A program made the translations under genes and the position numbers. A stretch of DNA of 64,000 bases, taken from the NCBI GenBank assembly GCA_031554215.1, contig JAVBKF010000119.1:1-64000 (forward strand), written 5' to 3'. This stretch comes from JAVBKE01 sp031554215 (GTDB taxonomy: Bacteria; Bacillota; Bacilli; JARBTR01). The notes below the pieces were generated by a model. It saw nothing but the letters and a program-made list of their open reading frames with translations, was not told where the DNA came from and ran no database searches. Shown one piece after another: positions 25,486 through 33,908 of this stretch (position 1 is the first letter of the stretch; each line of letters starts with the position of its first letter).

Positions 25486-25518
25486 ATGATAACTGTGCTT
25501 GGTTAAAGGAAGGTTAAA
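25486..25518 (-). promoter_or_regulatory. PepSY promoter with TTTAACC direct repeats
   Basis: Read on the minus strand: TTTAACC (25518-25512), TTCC, TTTAACC (25507-25501), 9 nt, TATCAT (25491-25486). The 11-bp period and 9-nt distance to the -10 are identical to the two-component promoter at 15436-15468, where the repeat is TTTAATC. Confidence 0.6.
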
Positions 25519-25679
25519 CCGGAAGAGATCAATGATAAAACCGTTATTTAATGAAAAGTCGCTCTTTCAGAGTAGGGTTTCATAAGCATTTAATGGTCAA
25601 TAGTCAATACAAAGGCTTAGAAAACGAGTATACGATTGAAGGTTTTTCACTAATTCATTGGTCAATTTGTCGATAATAA

Positions 25680-25711
25680 TTGACATTTTTAAATTTTTAG
25701 GCTAACCTAAA
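25680..25711 (+). promoter_or_regulatory. mntR promoter region with DtxR/MntR-type operator
   Basis: TTGACA at 25680-25685, followed by the palindrome TTTAGG-CTAA-CCTAAA at 25696-25711, which matches the DtxR/MntR/SirR operator style and overlaps the core promoter. A half site TTTAGG recurs about 40 bp downstream. It probably mediates Mn- or Fe-dependent repression of mntR-mntH. Confidence 0.65.
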
Positions 25712-25840
25712 TTTAATATAAGGAGTATCTAAAACTTTATTTAGGTATACAATAAATAATCGAGACGACGGATTGAAGATGAGGGAAACTGTTGCATTTT
25801 TTCACGAAGCGTACTGAAACAATGAAGTAGGAGATTCATT

Positions 25841-26512
25841 ATGACACCAAATAAAGAAGATTACATTAAACTGATTTTTGAACTTGAGGGCGAAACAAAG
25901 CAGATTCCCAATAAGATTATCGCGGAGCAGTTAGCCGTTTCTGCTGCTTCTGTGAGTGAAATGCTTGTGAAATTGAGTAAAGACGGCATTACAACGTATG
26001 TACCATATAAGGGTGTTCAGCTGACACCAAAGGGAGCAACACTTGCGAAGAACTTAATCAAAAGACATTGTCTCTGGGAAGTGTTCCTTGTTGAACATCT
26101 GAATTATTCTTGGAGTGATATTCATGAAGAGGCAGAGCTGCTTGAGCACGCAACCTCAGATAAATTAGCTGCTGCATTGGAAAAGTATTTAAACTATCCA
26201 ACGATTTGTCCGCATGGCAGTATCATTCCTAGTGAAAATGGTGTGCCAAGAATTCAGGGTACTGAGACAATACTCGACCTTGAAATTGGTGAATCGGCAG
26301 AGATTAGCCGTGTGCTTGAGGAAAAAGAATTGCTTGATTACATGACGGAAATTGACCTAGGAATTGGTCGTAAAGTGAAACTCATCGCAAAAGCGTCCTA
26401 TGGTGGACCGATTACACTCGCTGTAGAAGAGAAAAGAGAAGTACAGATAAGTCTAAAAGCGATTGAGAAAATTTATATTAAACGAATAAGAAGTGAGGTC
26501 GTTACCGAATGA
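25841..26512 (+). CDS. mntR: DtxR/MntR-family metal-dependent repressor
   Basis: This 223-residue protein has an N-terminal winged helix (IAEQLAVSAASVSEMLVKLS), a metal-binding and dimerisation domain (LIKRHCLWEVFLVEHLNYSW, then HEEAELLEHATSDKL, then CPHGSIIP) and a C-terminal FeoA/SH3-like domain (about 145-215). The extra domain makes it longer than B. subtilis MntR (142 residues) and closer to IdeR/SirR-type proteins. The stop overlaps the start of mntH by 4 nt, so it is coupled to a Mn transporter. Mn2+ is the likely effector; Fe2+ cannot be excluded. Confidence 0.92.
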   Translation: MTPNKEDYIKLIFELEGETKQIPNKIIAEQLAVSAASVSEMLVKLSKDGITTYVPYKGVQLTPKGATLAKNLIKRHCLWEVFLVEHLNYSWSDIHEEAELLEHATSDKLAAALEKYLNYPTICPHGSIIPSENGVPRIQGTETILDLEIGESAEISRVLEEKELLDYMTEIDLGIGRKVKLIAKASYGGPITLAVEEKREVQISLKAIEKIYIKRIRSEVVTE

Positions 26513-27798
26513 GTAAAGTAGCTGTCGTTACAAGTCAGTCAACTGAACATGCTGTTGTGCGCTCGGCACAAGATTCATTAAGTGGAAAAAGCCGTGGTCT
26601 CAAGAAAATCCTTCCCTTTCTTGGTCCTGCATTTATTGCCGCAATTGCCTATATTGATCCTGGCAACTTTGCCACAAACATTGCTGCTGGGTCAGGATAT
26701 GGTTATTTACTGCTGTGGGTAGTACTTGCCTCCAATTTGATGGCAATTCTGATTCAATCAATGTCAGCGAAGCTCGGCATTGCTACTGGAAAGAACTTAC
26801 CCGAATTGGCGCGTGATCGTTTTCCGAAACCAGTTTCCATTGGGCTCTGGATACAAGCAGAACTTGTTGTCATAGCAACTGATTTGGCAGAGTTTATCGG
26901 TGCTTCACTAGGCATTTATTTGCTGTTTGGGATACCGTTATTTCCATCAGCACTAATCGCTGCAGCCGCCTCCTTTGCTATTTTAGAATTGCAGCGCCGT
27001 GGGTTCCGTGCGCTTGAAATTGGGATTACAACATTACTGTTTGTTGTCGTATTCTCATTTATCGTGCAACTTTTTTATGCCAATCCAGACGGTAGTGAGG
27101 TGTTGCACGGTCTTTTGGTACCACAATTTGATGGCGTTGAAAGTGTCCTGCTCGCCGCTGGAATCCTTGGTGCAACCGTCATGCCACATGCAATTTATCT
27201 TCATTCGTCATTGACGCAGAACCGGGTTGTCGGAAAAAATGAACAAGAACGTTTGAAAATTTTTCGCTTTGAGTTTATTGATATTTTGATTGCTATGTTT
27301 ATTGCAGGTGCTATCAATGCCAGTATGCTGATTATGGCATCAGGGTTGTTTTTTGAAAATGGCTTGAATGTGATGGACTTAGATGTAGCCTTTATCGAGC
27401 TTGGCAACCTTGTTGGTCCTCTTTCAGCAATTCTATTTGGAGTAAGTTTACTGGCTTCTGGATTATCGAGCTCGTCCGTTGGGACGATGTCAGGCGATGT
27501 CATCATGCAAGGGTTTATTAATCGGAGAATTCCGATTTACTTACGCCGGATGATTACGATGCTACCGCCAATTATCATCATTGCACTCGGTGTTAATCCT
27601 TCGTATGCACTGGTGATGAGTCAGGTGGTTCTTTCCTTCGGGATTGCATTCGCACTGGTTCCACTGCTCTTGTTTACGAGTGACCGCACGCTGATGGGGA
27701 ATCTGGTGAATCGCCGCGTGACGACGATTGTTGGTTGGTGCGTTGCGGCGCTGATTATTAGTTTAAATGTTTTCTTGTTATTTCAGACGTTTGCATGA
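26509..27798 (+). CDS. mntH: NRAMP-family Mn2+/divalent metal transporter
   Basis: This 429-residue integral membrane protein with about 11 helices has the NRAMP metal site DPGN in YIDPGNFATN (TM1) and MPH in TVMPHAIYLHSS (TM6). It imports Mn2+ with protons. It starts at an ATGA overlap with mntR, is presumably repressed by it through the palindrome at 25696-25711, and is followed by a terminator. Confidence 0.96.
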   Translation: MSKVAVVTSQSTEHAVVRSAQDSLSGKSRGLKKILPFLGPAFIAAIAYIDPGNFATNIAAGSGYGYLLLWVVLASNLMAILIQSMSAKLGIATGKNLPELARDRFPKPVSIGLWIQAELVVIATDLAEFIGASLGIYLLFGIPLFPSALIAAAASFAILELQRRGFRALEIGITTLLFVVVFSFIVQLFYANPDGSEVLHGLLVPQFDGVESVLLAAGILGATVMPHAIYLHSSLTQNRVVGKNEQERLKIFRFEFIDILIAMFIAGAINASMLIMASGLFFENGLNVMDLDVAFIELGNLVGPLSAILFGVSLLASGLSSSSVGTMSGDVIMQGFINRRIPIYLRRMITMLPPIIIIALGVNPSYALVMSQVVLSFGIAFALVPLLLFTSDRTLMGNLVNRRVTTIVGWCVAALIISLNVFLLFQTFA

Positions 27799-27845
27799 TG
27801 ATCGGGAAAATGAATTGTGTGAAGGGATATTTTATAGAGGCTGTG

Positions 27846-27876
27846 ATACCAAGGCTTTCATGGCTTTGGTATTTTT
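27846..27876 (+). terminator. Terminator after mntH
   Basis: Stem ATACCAAGGC / GCTTTGGTAT with one G-U pair and a short loop, followed by TTTTT. Confidence 0.75.
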
Positions 27877-28057
27877 CATATAGAGACGGGGCAACGCTTA
27901 CAACAAAAGCAGTTTGATGATTAGCCTGAGTAGGTGTGAGATTGGTCTTGGGCAGGAGCGAAACTCGGGAAGGGTTTCGGTGGTACAAATGATGCAATAT
28001 GAATGACGAAATAATTTATCCAGGATAACCTATACAAGGAAAGTACTGTGGGATGAA

Positions 28058-28611
28058 AAAATGAAGTAAAGAATCATCAACAAGCATTTGAATTTCTTAC
28101 TTGAGAATGTTTTGAATGGCGTCGCGCTCTCTATTGGCATTATTAAAGATATTCACGAGCATTTGACTGTCAGACTTCAACATGATAGCGGTCAGTTTAA
28201 GAAAAATGCGAATGCGATAATAGGTGCTGATTTTGAAACTGCGCGCCCTGACCAAGTGACTGAGTTAATTGCGCAACTAGTAGACAATCTAGATTTTAGA
28301 ATAAAGAACAGTCGATCTGAAAATGAAACAGTAGAGGCGATTCTTGAGGCACATGTTCAGTTTGAAAGAATACATCCCATCCATTTTCTGATGGAAATGG
28401 GCGTACAGGAAGAATGATCACGAACGATTCCTTGCTGGGAAATCATATGCCGCCACTTGTAATCTGGGCTTCTGAAAAAGCAAAATAGATAGCGTTTCTT
28501 AATAATAGACATATTAAAGGGTTTACAGCATTTGTAACGCCAATGCTTGTAGCAGAATTAGAACCGATACAACAGTTTTTAAACAAAGAAAGTGAACAAC
28601 AATTAGAATAA
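28058..28611 (+). pseudogene. Fic-domain protein, decayed
   Basis: Pieces of a Fic (AMP-transferase fold) protein follow in order: VKNHQQAFEFL at 28058, frameshift near 28100, ENVLNGVALSIGIIKDIHEH, IIGADFETARPDQVTELIAQ, VQFERIHPIHF, then a gap or shift where the catalytic HPFxDGNGRTGR should complete, then MPPLVIWASEKAK, an in-frame TAG, and FTAFVTPMLVAELEPIQQFL to 28611. The HPF core is degraded to HPI and the GNGR motif is missing. It resembles Fic genes that travel on mobile elements. Confidence 0.8.
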
Positions 28612-28644
28612 TGGTTGTTTAGTTATACATGCAATAATCCTAGG

Positions 28645-28677
28645 AGAACTCCCGTATCCAAAGTCAGGGAGTTTTTC
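28645..28677 (+). terminator. Terminator after the Fic remnant
   Basis: Stem AACTCCC / GGGAGTT with a 13-nt loop, followed by TTTTT. Confidence 0.65.
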
Positions 28678-29154
28678 ATTTAATCTTGGATGTTCATTTG
28701 GTCTGCGTAGAATCAATGTGTAAGGAGTATTCGGCAAGTATATCCGGTGTACCCGTCAACTAGATTTTCTTTCGTATATCCGGAACAAGGAGCTTATTGA
28801 CAGAAGGTTTAGCTACTATCTTGTGTATATTAAAAAGAGTGATCTAGTTCTCAAAATCCGGTTCAATGACAACATTCAGGTTCAGGATAATTGACCGTAT
28901 TGACATGGTTCCTATCAAATGGCTTTGTTTATTCAATCTGCTAATGTTATTTGGATTTTTCACTTTGTTATTCGTTTCGCACAGTCACGCTGTAGTCAAA
29001 CAATCAATGGGGATCTAGTACTCATCCTTGCCTGTTCCTGAAACCTCATATGAAGCAGGAAACTTGATGTATCCAAATATAGTAATATATCATATGGACT
29101 AAGAACACTAGGATGTAGCTGCAATGGGATCATCAGCTGGGGAGGCGTATTTAT
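28678..29154. other. Intergenic, nothing convincing
   Basis: No protein-like frame, riboswitch or clear operator was found before copC. The only clear signal is the copC ribosome binding site GGGGAGG at about 29140. Confidence 0.45.
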
Positions 29155-29709
29155 TTGAAAGCAATGACGAGTTTAGTTCTTGGACTGATTGCCACTATTT
29201 TATTTCCAACAACTGCATTTGCCCATACAGGGTTTGTATCATCGGTACCAGCGAATAAGGAGGTCGTTTCAGAGGCGCTCAAAGAAATTAAACTGACCTT
29301 CGAGGGAGACCTTGAAAACTTGAGCACTTTAACAATTGTCAATGAGGCAGAGCAAAAGACCCAGCCCGCGAATATTGATGTCCGGGGAAATACGCTGATA
29401 GCAACACTTGGCAATGAACTTCCCGATGGCGATTATCGTGTAAATTGGAAAATTGCTGGAGAAGACGGTCATGTACTTGAAGGGAACTATTTGTTCGCGG
29501 TCGCTATGTCAGCAAAACCAGAAAGTGAAACGGTCATGTTGCCACTTGCTACTGGGAACCTTAGTACAGTAGTGAGCAAAAATATTGTAGAACCGGCTTC
29601 AGGAGAGGATTCAAGCTCTGATGCAAATAAACTAATCTTACTTGGACTTGGTGTACTGATCCTCGTTACGAACATGATTGTCTTCGCAAGGAAGCGACGA
29701 AATGTATGA
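29155..29709 (+). CDS. CopC-domain copper-binding protein
   Basis: This 184-residue protein has a TTG start with GGGGAGG 8 nt upstream. A signal peptide ends at AFAHT; the mature chain starts with His (AHTGF), the N-terminal Cu(II) ligand of CopC. The CopC/YobA beta-sandwich follows with FEGDLE and the Asp-x-His pair in AGEDGHVLEGNYLFAV. A Ser/Asp linker and a C-terminal membrane helix (about 157-176) tether it outside. It overlaps the copD gene (ATGA), so the pair acts together in copper uptake or handling. Confidence 0.9.
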   Translation: MKAMTSLVLGLIATILFPTTAFAHTGFVSSVPANKEVVSEALKEIKLTFEGDLENLSTLTIVNEAEQKTQPANIDVRGNTLIATLGNELPDGDYRVNWKIAGEDGHVLEGNYLFAVAMSAKPESETVMLPLATGNLSTVVSKNIVEPASGEDSSSDANKLILLGLGVLILVTNMIVFARKRRNV

Positions 29710-30860
29710 TCTACATTTCTGAGTTTCTTCTCTATTGTAGTTTTGCAATCCTAGTTGGGAGCGAAATTATTCAATTAGTGCCACAAAACAAACGCCCTGA
29801 TATCAAAATTCCAAGGTGGCTCACAGGTGCTTTGCCGATATTAATTATCAGTTTATCCTTTGTGCCGCTAATCAATATTGCCAATCATTTCTATGAAGGA
29901 AGCGGCGTTCATTACTTAGCGATTTTGGGTGAAGTGCTGTTTGGCTTTAGCGCTGGACATGCCTTTCTATTAACCGTTTTTGTTGCCATCTTACTACTGA
30001 TGGTGCAGATGATCAAAAGTATTTTGCCAAACCGAAGGCTTTCTTATCTCTCGCTGTGCTGTACTTTCTTATTAGTTTTGGCGTTTGGATGGGCAAGTCA
30101 CTGCACTTCAGCCTATCAGCTAAAGGGATTTATCCCTCACACACTGCACTTTCTCGCCGTTTGCATTTGGATGGGGATATTGTTTGTTGTTGCTTGGTTT
30201 TCAACCAATCACCACCACTGGCAGGCATTCCTCAAATGGTTTACGCCAGTCGCATTGACATGTCTATTCATCACCATTGGAAGCGGATTATTTCTTATGA
30301 ACTTGTTAGTGCCAGACTATACAGATGCATGGATGGTTTCTTATGGACAGGCGCTACTCATTAAGCATCTACTGGTTATTCCGTTATTGCTATTTGCCAT
30401 AATCAATGGTGTTTGGGTACGTGCGAAGTTGAAGTCAGCTAATCTAGCGCACGAAAGGCAAATTGGATCAACCGCAGAAATCGGCTCAACCGAAGAAAAT
30501 CTACATTGCAAATTTAGTCCAATTCCATGGGTCAGGGCAGAAAGTATCATGGGTCTTCTTGTGCTCTCTGCAGCAGCTGTAATGGGACAACAATCGCCTC
30601 CAGAAAATCTTGCAGCGTTGTTACAGACTGAAGAGCCGTCCAGACTATTCAGCTGGTTTTATCGAGGTGAGGTATCTGCAGGAACAGTCCTTCAGTTCAC
30701 TGCTACTGGTCTCAGCATTCTCTTTACGTGTGTCGCCGTCAGTTTATTGCTAGCGATCGTTTACCTGTTTCGCAGAAAATGGAGTAGTAGCATTGCAGTG
30801 GGTTTTGCACTGCTTTTCGTTGTTAGTGCCTATCTAGCCATTATGCTCGCCATCCAGTAG
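29706..30860 (+). CDS. CopD-family copper import membrane protein
   Basis: This 384-residue protein has about 9 membrane helices. The CopD domain (about 110-310) has the His-containing GWASHCTSAYQLKGFIPHTL, HFLAVCIWMGILF, and NHHHWQAFLKWF. CopC-CopD pairs, or the single fusion YcnJ in B. subtilis, support copper acquisition. The start overlaps copC by 4 nt. Unlike ycnJKI no regulator is next to it; CsoR or the BlaI-type protein in this window are candidates but no box was seen upstream. Confidence 0.88.
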   Translation: MIYISEFLLYCSFAILVGSEIIQLVPQNKRPDIKIPRWLTGALPILIISLSFVPLINIANHFYEGSGVHYLAILGEVLFGFSAGHAFLLTVFVAILLLMVQMIKSILPNRRLSYLSLCCTFLLVLAFGWASHCTSAYQLKGFIPHTLHFLAVCIWMGILFVVAWFSTNHHHWQAFLKWFTPVALTCLFITIGSGLFLMNLLVPDYTDAWMVSYGQALLIKHLLVIPLLLFAIINGVWVRAKLKSANLAHERQIGSTAEIGSTEENLHCKFSPIPWVRAESIMGLLVLSAAAVMGQQSPPENLAALLQTEEPSRLFSWFYRGEVSAGTVLQFTATGLSILFTCVAVSLLLAIVYLFRRKWSSSIAVGFALLFVVSAYLAIMLAIQ

Positions 30861-30907
30861 CAAATACGCATTACATGAATCGCGTGCATCTGTCGCTGCT
30901 ATATATG

Positions 30908-30955
30908 AAAAAAGCCGTTAATCGTTGTCACAACAACAATCAATGGCTTTTTCCT
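30908..30955. terminator. Bidirectional terminator between copD and a convergent gene
   Basis: A long hairpin with arms based on AAAAAGCC / GGCTTTTT plus about 12 further imperfect pairs around a CACA loop. The T runs on both strands fit the convergent genes on each side. Confidence 0.75.
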
Positions 30956-31022
30956 CAAAATCACTCTCATCACGATCTGTGGCGCTCAATCAATTTGCCT
31001 GAAAAAAAGCCAAGATCTCCAC

Positions 31023-31490
31023 CTACATCGAAGTGCCCTGTGTCATTACCCCAGTAAACGTCCCGTAGTACACATAACAATGGCGATCCTCATCAATTTC
31101 AAGAGAGTCAAGCAGCATTTCCTTATTATACTGACCAGAGCGAATATAAATTAAATCTGAGTGTAGGTATTGCAGGACATCAAGATGTGTGGCAAACTCC
31201 CGCGTCATCAGAAGTGGTGTGTCCGGTTCACCGAGATCCCGTACCTCGAAACCGACCTTGCTATAAATTCGTTCACCCTGATAAGCGCGGTGCGGTTCTT
31301 CCTCTACATAAATAACAGATAGCAAGTCTGACTCCGTTGCATTGGATTCCACGCGGTACTGCTTATTCCCTTTGATAAAGTAGCCACATGACATTCGGGC
31401 AATCAATTCATCCTTGGTTAAATTATTATAATGGTACAGAGCCGGAAAATCGGTACCAGCATTCATTTTGCGGATTTCTAATACAAACAT
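31023..31490 (-). CDS. Conserved-looking protein of unknown function
   Basis: This 155-residue soluble protein is rich in Tyr, Glu and Asp, with no signal peptide or membrane segment. AAGGAGG stands 7 nt before the ATG, so the gene is well supported. The N-terminal half contains PALYHYNNLTKDELIARMSC and GNKQYRVES. I do not recognise a family. It converges on copD and is divergent from the amidoligase cassette. Confidence 0.7.
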   Translation of the reverse strand: MFVLEIRKMNAGTDFPALYHYNNLTKDELIARMSCGYFIKGNKQYRVESNATESDLLSVIYVEEEPHRAYQGERIYSKVGFEVRDLGEPDTPLLMTREFATHLDVLQYLHSDLIYIRSGQYNKEMLLDSLEIDEDRHCYVYYGTFTGVMTQGTSM

Positions 31491-31670
31491 ATTTTATCCT
31501 CCTTAAGCGTCTCGTAACAAATTCATACATATCTTTACTGAAATGGGCAGAAAATAGTAGCGAGTTCTGCTTTATGCCAGCGCATTTTGTAAAAAAAGGC
31601 TGTTAAAATTAGCATTAGTTTATTATAATTGATTTTGACAGTAAAAAATAGATTGGAGGGGAAGATCACG

Positions 31671-32000
31671 ATCAAATTTTTAAAAAAACCAATTGTAATT
31701 ATAATGATTATCGTCATATTTTTCTCCGGAATCTTTTTCTTTAGTAGGAAAAATACAGCTCAGACGCCAATGCCAGATGATCCTAGCTGTGATGAGTGGG
31801 AGTGGGATGATGATGACGGTGTGTGGGAATGTGATGATTATGATTCACCGCATTATGGTGCTTACTATCTCGGAGGCAGCTACTTCGCTTCCAAGAGTGC
31901 CCTAAAGAAAAGTAGTAGTTATAAATCCTATCAATCAAGCTCTGATTTTAAAGGGAAGAGTGGATTTAGTTCAGGATCAAGCGGCGGTACTGGTGGTTGA
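31671..32000 (+). CDS. Membrane-anchored acidic peptide with Gly/Ser tail (candidate ligase substrate)
   Basis: This protein of about 109 residues has one N-terminal membrane helix (IVIIMIIVIFFSGIFFF), a short acidic Trp/Cys segment (SCDEWEWDDDDGVWECDDYD), then a Tyr/Ser/Lys stretch and a C-terminal Gly/Ser-rich tail ending SGGTGG. No ATG fits: GGAGGGG at 31655-31661 points to ATC at 31671 (or ACG at 31668), and the only earlier starts would be TTG codons at 31629, 31635 or 31653, none correctly spaced from it. The gene is followed 25 nt later by an ATP-grasp ligase. Gram-negative YgiC/YjfC ligases also sit beside small anchored proteins (YgiB/YjfM), so it may be the ligase target; this is inference. 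Confidence 0.65.
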   Translation: MKFLKKPIVIIMIIVIFFSGIFFFSRKNTAQTPMPDDPSCDEWEWDDDDGVWECDDYDSPHYGAYYLGGSYFASKSALKKSSSYKSYQSSSDFKGKSGFSSGSSGGTGG

Positions 32001-32025
32001 TTTCTTGTCAAAGCAGGGAAACCGT

Positions 32026-33285
32026 ATGAGTCAATATAGAGATGATCGAAAACGATTTTATCGAACAATTCCAGATTTTTGGGCGGATTTGTATGGGATG
32101 GAGTATAGCTTGTATCACGCTTTGCCGGTATCACAGGCGCTCGTCACAGACCTTCATATAGCGTCGAAACGAATTCATCAGATTTTTACAAAAACAGCTA
32201 AGTTTATTCGGCATTTGCCGGATTCGTCGCTGATGCAGCTCGGGTATCCGGTGAGTACATTGCCTTTTATTCGCATGAAGACGATGTATCCAGATCTGAT
32301 TATTGGTAGGCTCGACCTTGTTGTGACGGCTGAGGGGATTAAGCTATTGGAATATAATAGTGATACCCCAACCTTCATCAAGGAATGCTATCAAGTGAAT
32401 GGGTTAGTTTGTGACCATTTTCAGATGCAGAGTCCTAACCAGCACAGGGATGAGCAGTTAAGGGTGGTTTTACGGAAAGCGATTGATGCTAGTTATCAAT
32501 ATCTTGGTCTAACAAGATCAGCTCGCCTTGTCTTCTCAGCGCACGATGATCATCAGGAAGATTGGTGTACAACGAAGTATTTGCAGGAGACGTGCGCGGT
32601 CGAATCAGACCTTGTGCCGCTCGATCAACTGCTGATTACGGATGATGGTTTATTTACACCAGATGGTGTTCAGATTGATATTCTGTATCGTCAGACGTAC
32701 CCAATTGAGCATTTGGTGAAAGATATTGATGAGGAAACAGGTGACAATATTGGCATTGAACTGCTGGCGTTAGTGGAACAACGGAAACTCGCCATTATTA
32801 ATCCACCGTCTGCTTTTCTCTTGCAAACAAAAGCATTGCAAGCGTACATATGGGAAATGTATGAAGTGGGTCATCCTTACTTTTCGGACGAAGAAAGGGA
32901 ATGGATTAAGGCCTATTTCTTGCCTACATATTACAACAGTGACAGGTTCACAGGCATAGCGCACTATGTGAAGAAGCCTTCATTTGGACGCGAAGGTGAT
33001 ACAGTGCAAATATTTTCCGCAGATCATGTGGAGGAATTAAGCAATGAACACCGGACTTACGAACATGAAGTACCGATTTATCAGCAGTATGTTGAACTGC
33101 CAACGACAACACTTGAAACGGAAAGAGGGAAGGAAACCCTTTCCTATATTTATGGTTGTTTTGTCCTTGCAGGAGCGCCAAGTGCGATCGGGGTTAGAGC
33201 AGGAGAGAAAATAACCGGAAATGAATCGTATTTCTTACCAGTTGGCTTAGAGAAAAAACAGGAGGTAAATCTGCATGAACTTTGA
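32026..33285 (+). CDS. YgiC/YjfC-like ATP-grasp amidoligase (glutathionylspermidine synthase family)
   Basis: This 419-residue protein matches the C-terminal synthetase domain of glutathionylspermidine synthase with the ATP-grasp core: RLDLVVTAEGIKLLEYNSDT (acidic/Asn metal site), DILYRQTYPIEHLV, and KPSFGREGD as the late nucleotide loop. There is no amidase domain, as in YgiC/YjfC, which form an amide bond on an unknown acceptor rather than make glutathionylspermidine. AGGGA lies before the ATG at 32026. It overlaps the DUF350 gene by 11 nt. The preceding anchored acidic peptide is a candidate substrate. Confidence 0.88.
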   Translation: MSQYRDDRKRFYRTIPDFWADLYGMEYSLYHALPVSQALVTDLHIASKRIHQIFTKTAKFIRHLPDSSLMQLGYPVSTLPFIRMKTMYPDLIIGRLDLVVTAEGIKLLEYNSDTPTFIKECYQVNGLVCDHFQMQSPNQHRDEQLRVVLRKAIDASYQYLGLTRSARLVFSAHDDHQEDWCTTKYLQETCAVESDLVPLDQLLITDDGLFTPDGVQIDILYRQTYPIEHLVKDIDEETGDNIGIELLALVEQRKLAIINPPSAFLLQTKALQAYIWEMYEVGHPYFSDEEREWIKAYFLPTYYNSDRFTGIAHYVKKPSFGREGDTVQIFSADHVEELSNEHRTYEHEVPIYQQYVELPTTTLETERGKETLSYIYGCFVLAGAPSAIGVRAGEKITGNESYFLPVGLEKKQEVNLHEL

Positions 33286-33676
33286 TTTATTTATTAGCTT
33301 TATATTATATTTCTTCTCGGGAATGGCGCTACTCACCTTAGGTATTTTGGTGTTTGAGCTTGGAACAAAGACGAAGGAATTTCAATTAATTAAGATGGGT
33401 AACCGTGCTGCAAGCTACGCTTTTGGCGGAAGGATTCTTGGACTTGCTATCGTGTTGTACTCGGCAATTGCCAACTCAGTCGATGTGATGGATATGGTCG
33501 TTTGGGGCGTTATTGCGATTATCGCACAGTTACTTACTTTCTATATTTTTGAATGGGTGACGCCAAACTTTGACGTACATAAAGCCATTGATGAAGATAA
33601 CCAAGCATTTGGAATGTTATTAATGTTTGTTTCTCTTGCTATTGGTGTTGTGATTGCAGGCTGTCTAGTGTACTAA
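33275..33676 (+). CDS. DUF350 membrane protein (YjfL-like)
   Basis: This 133-residue protein has four predicted helices and belongs to DUF350/YjfL. AGGAGG stands before the ATG, which lies inside the ATP-grasp gene. In E. coli yjfL and yjfC belong to one cluster, so the pairing is conserved across phyla, and the protein probably serves as the membrane partner of the ligase. A bidirectional terminator follows, then the convergent potassium channel. Confidence 0.88.
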   Translation: MNFDLFISFILYFFSGMALLTLGILVFELGTKTKEFQLIKMGNRAASYAFGGRILGLAIVLYSAIANSVDVMDMVVWGVIAIIAQLLTFYIFEWVTPNFDVHKAIDEDNQAFGMLLMFVSLAIGVVIAGCLVY

Positions 33677-33825
33677 ACAAAATATGTCTACAATGTTGAT
33701 GTTAGGAAATCTAGCGTTGAACTGTATCCGCATAGGATGTAGTAGTGGGCTTAAAGCGATGCTTCCTAGAGAGATACATTACTCTAGTAATGGTAGCCGC
33801 AGAGAACCAGACATCAACAAATACA

Positions 33826-33902
33826 AAAAAAGAATCCGTATGATCATCAGTGCACGCTTACCCGAGAGGGATGGCCACTAACATCATATGGATTCTTTTT
33901 TC
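33826..33902. terminator. Bidirectional terminator
   Basis: A 19-bp stem with one G-U pair (AAAAAAGAATCC...GAT / ATC...GGATTCTTTTTT) closes a large loop. The A and T runs serve both the DUF350 gene and the convergent channel gene. Confidence 0.75.
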
Positions 33903-33908
33903 ATCTAA

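Noticed and set aside
32026..33285. True glutathionylspermidine synthesis
   Set aside because: There is no amidase domain and no glutathione or polyamine gene in the window; the YgiC/YjfC-type amidoligase reading is safer.
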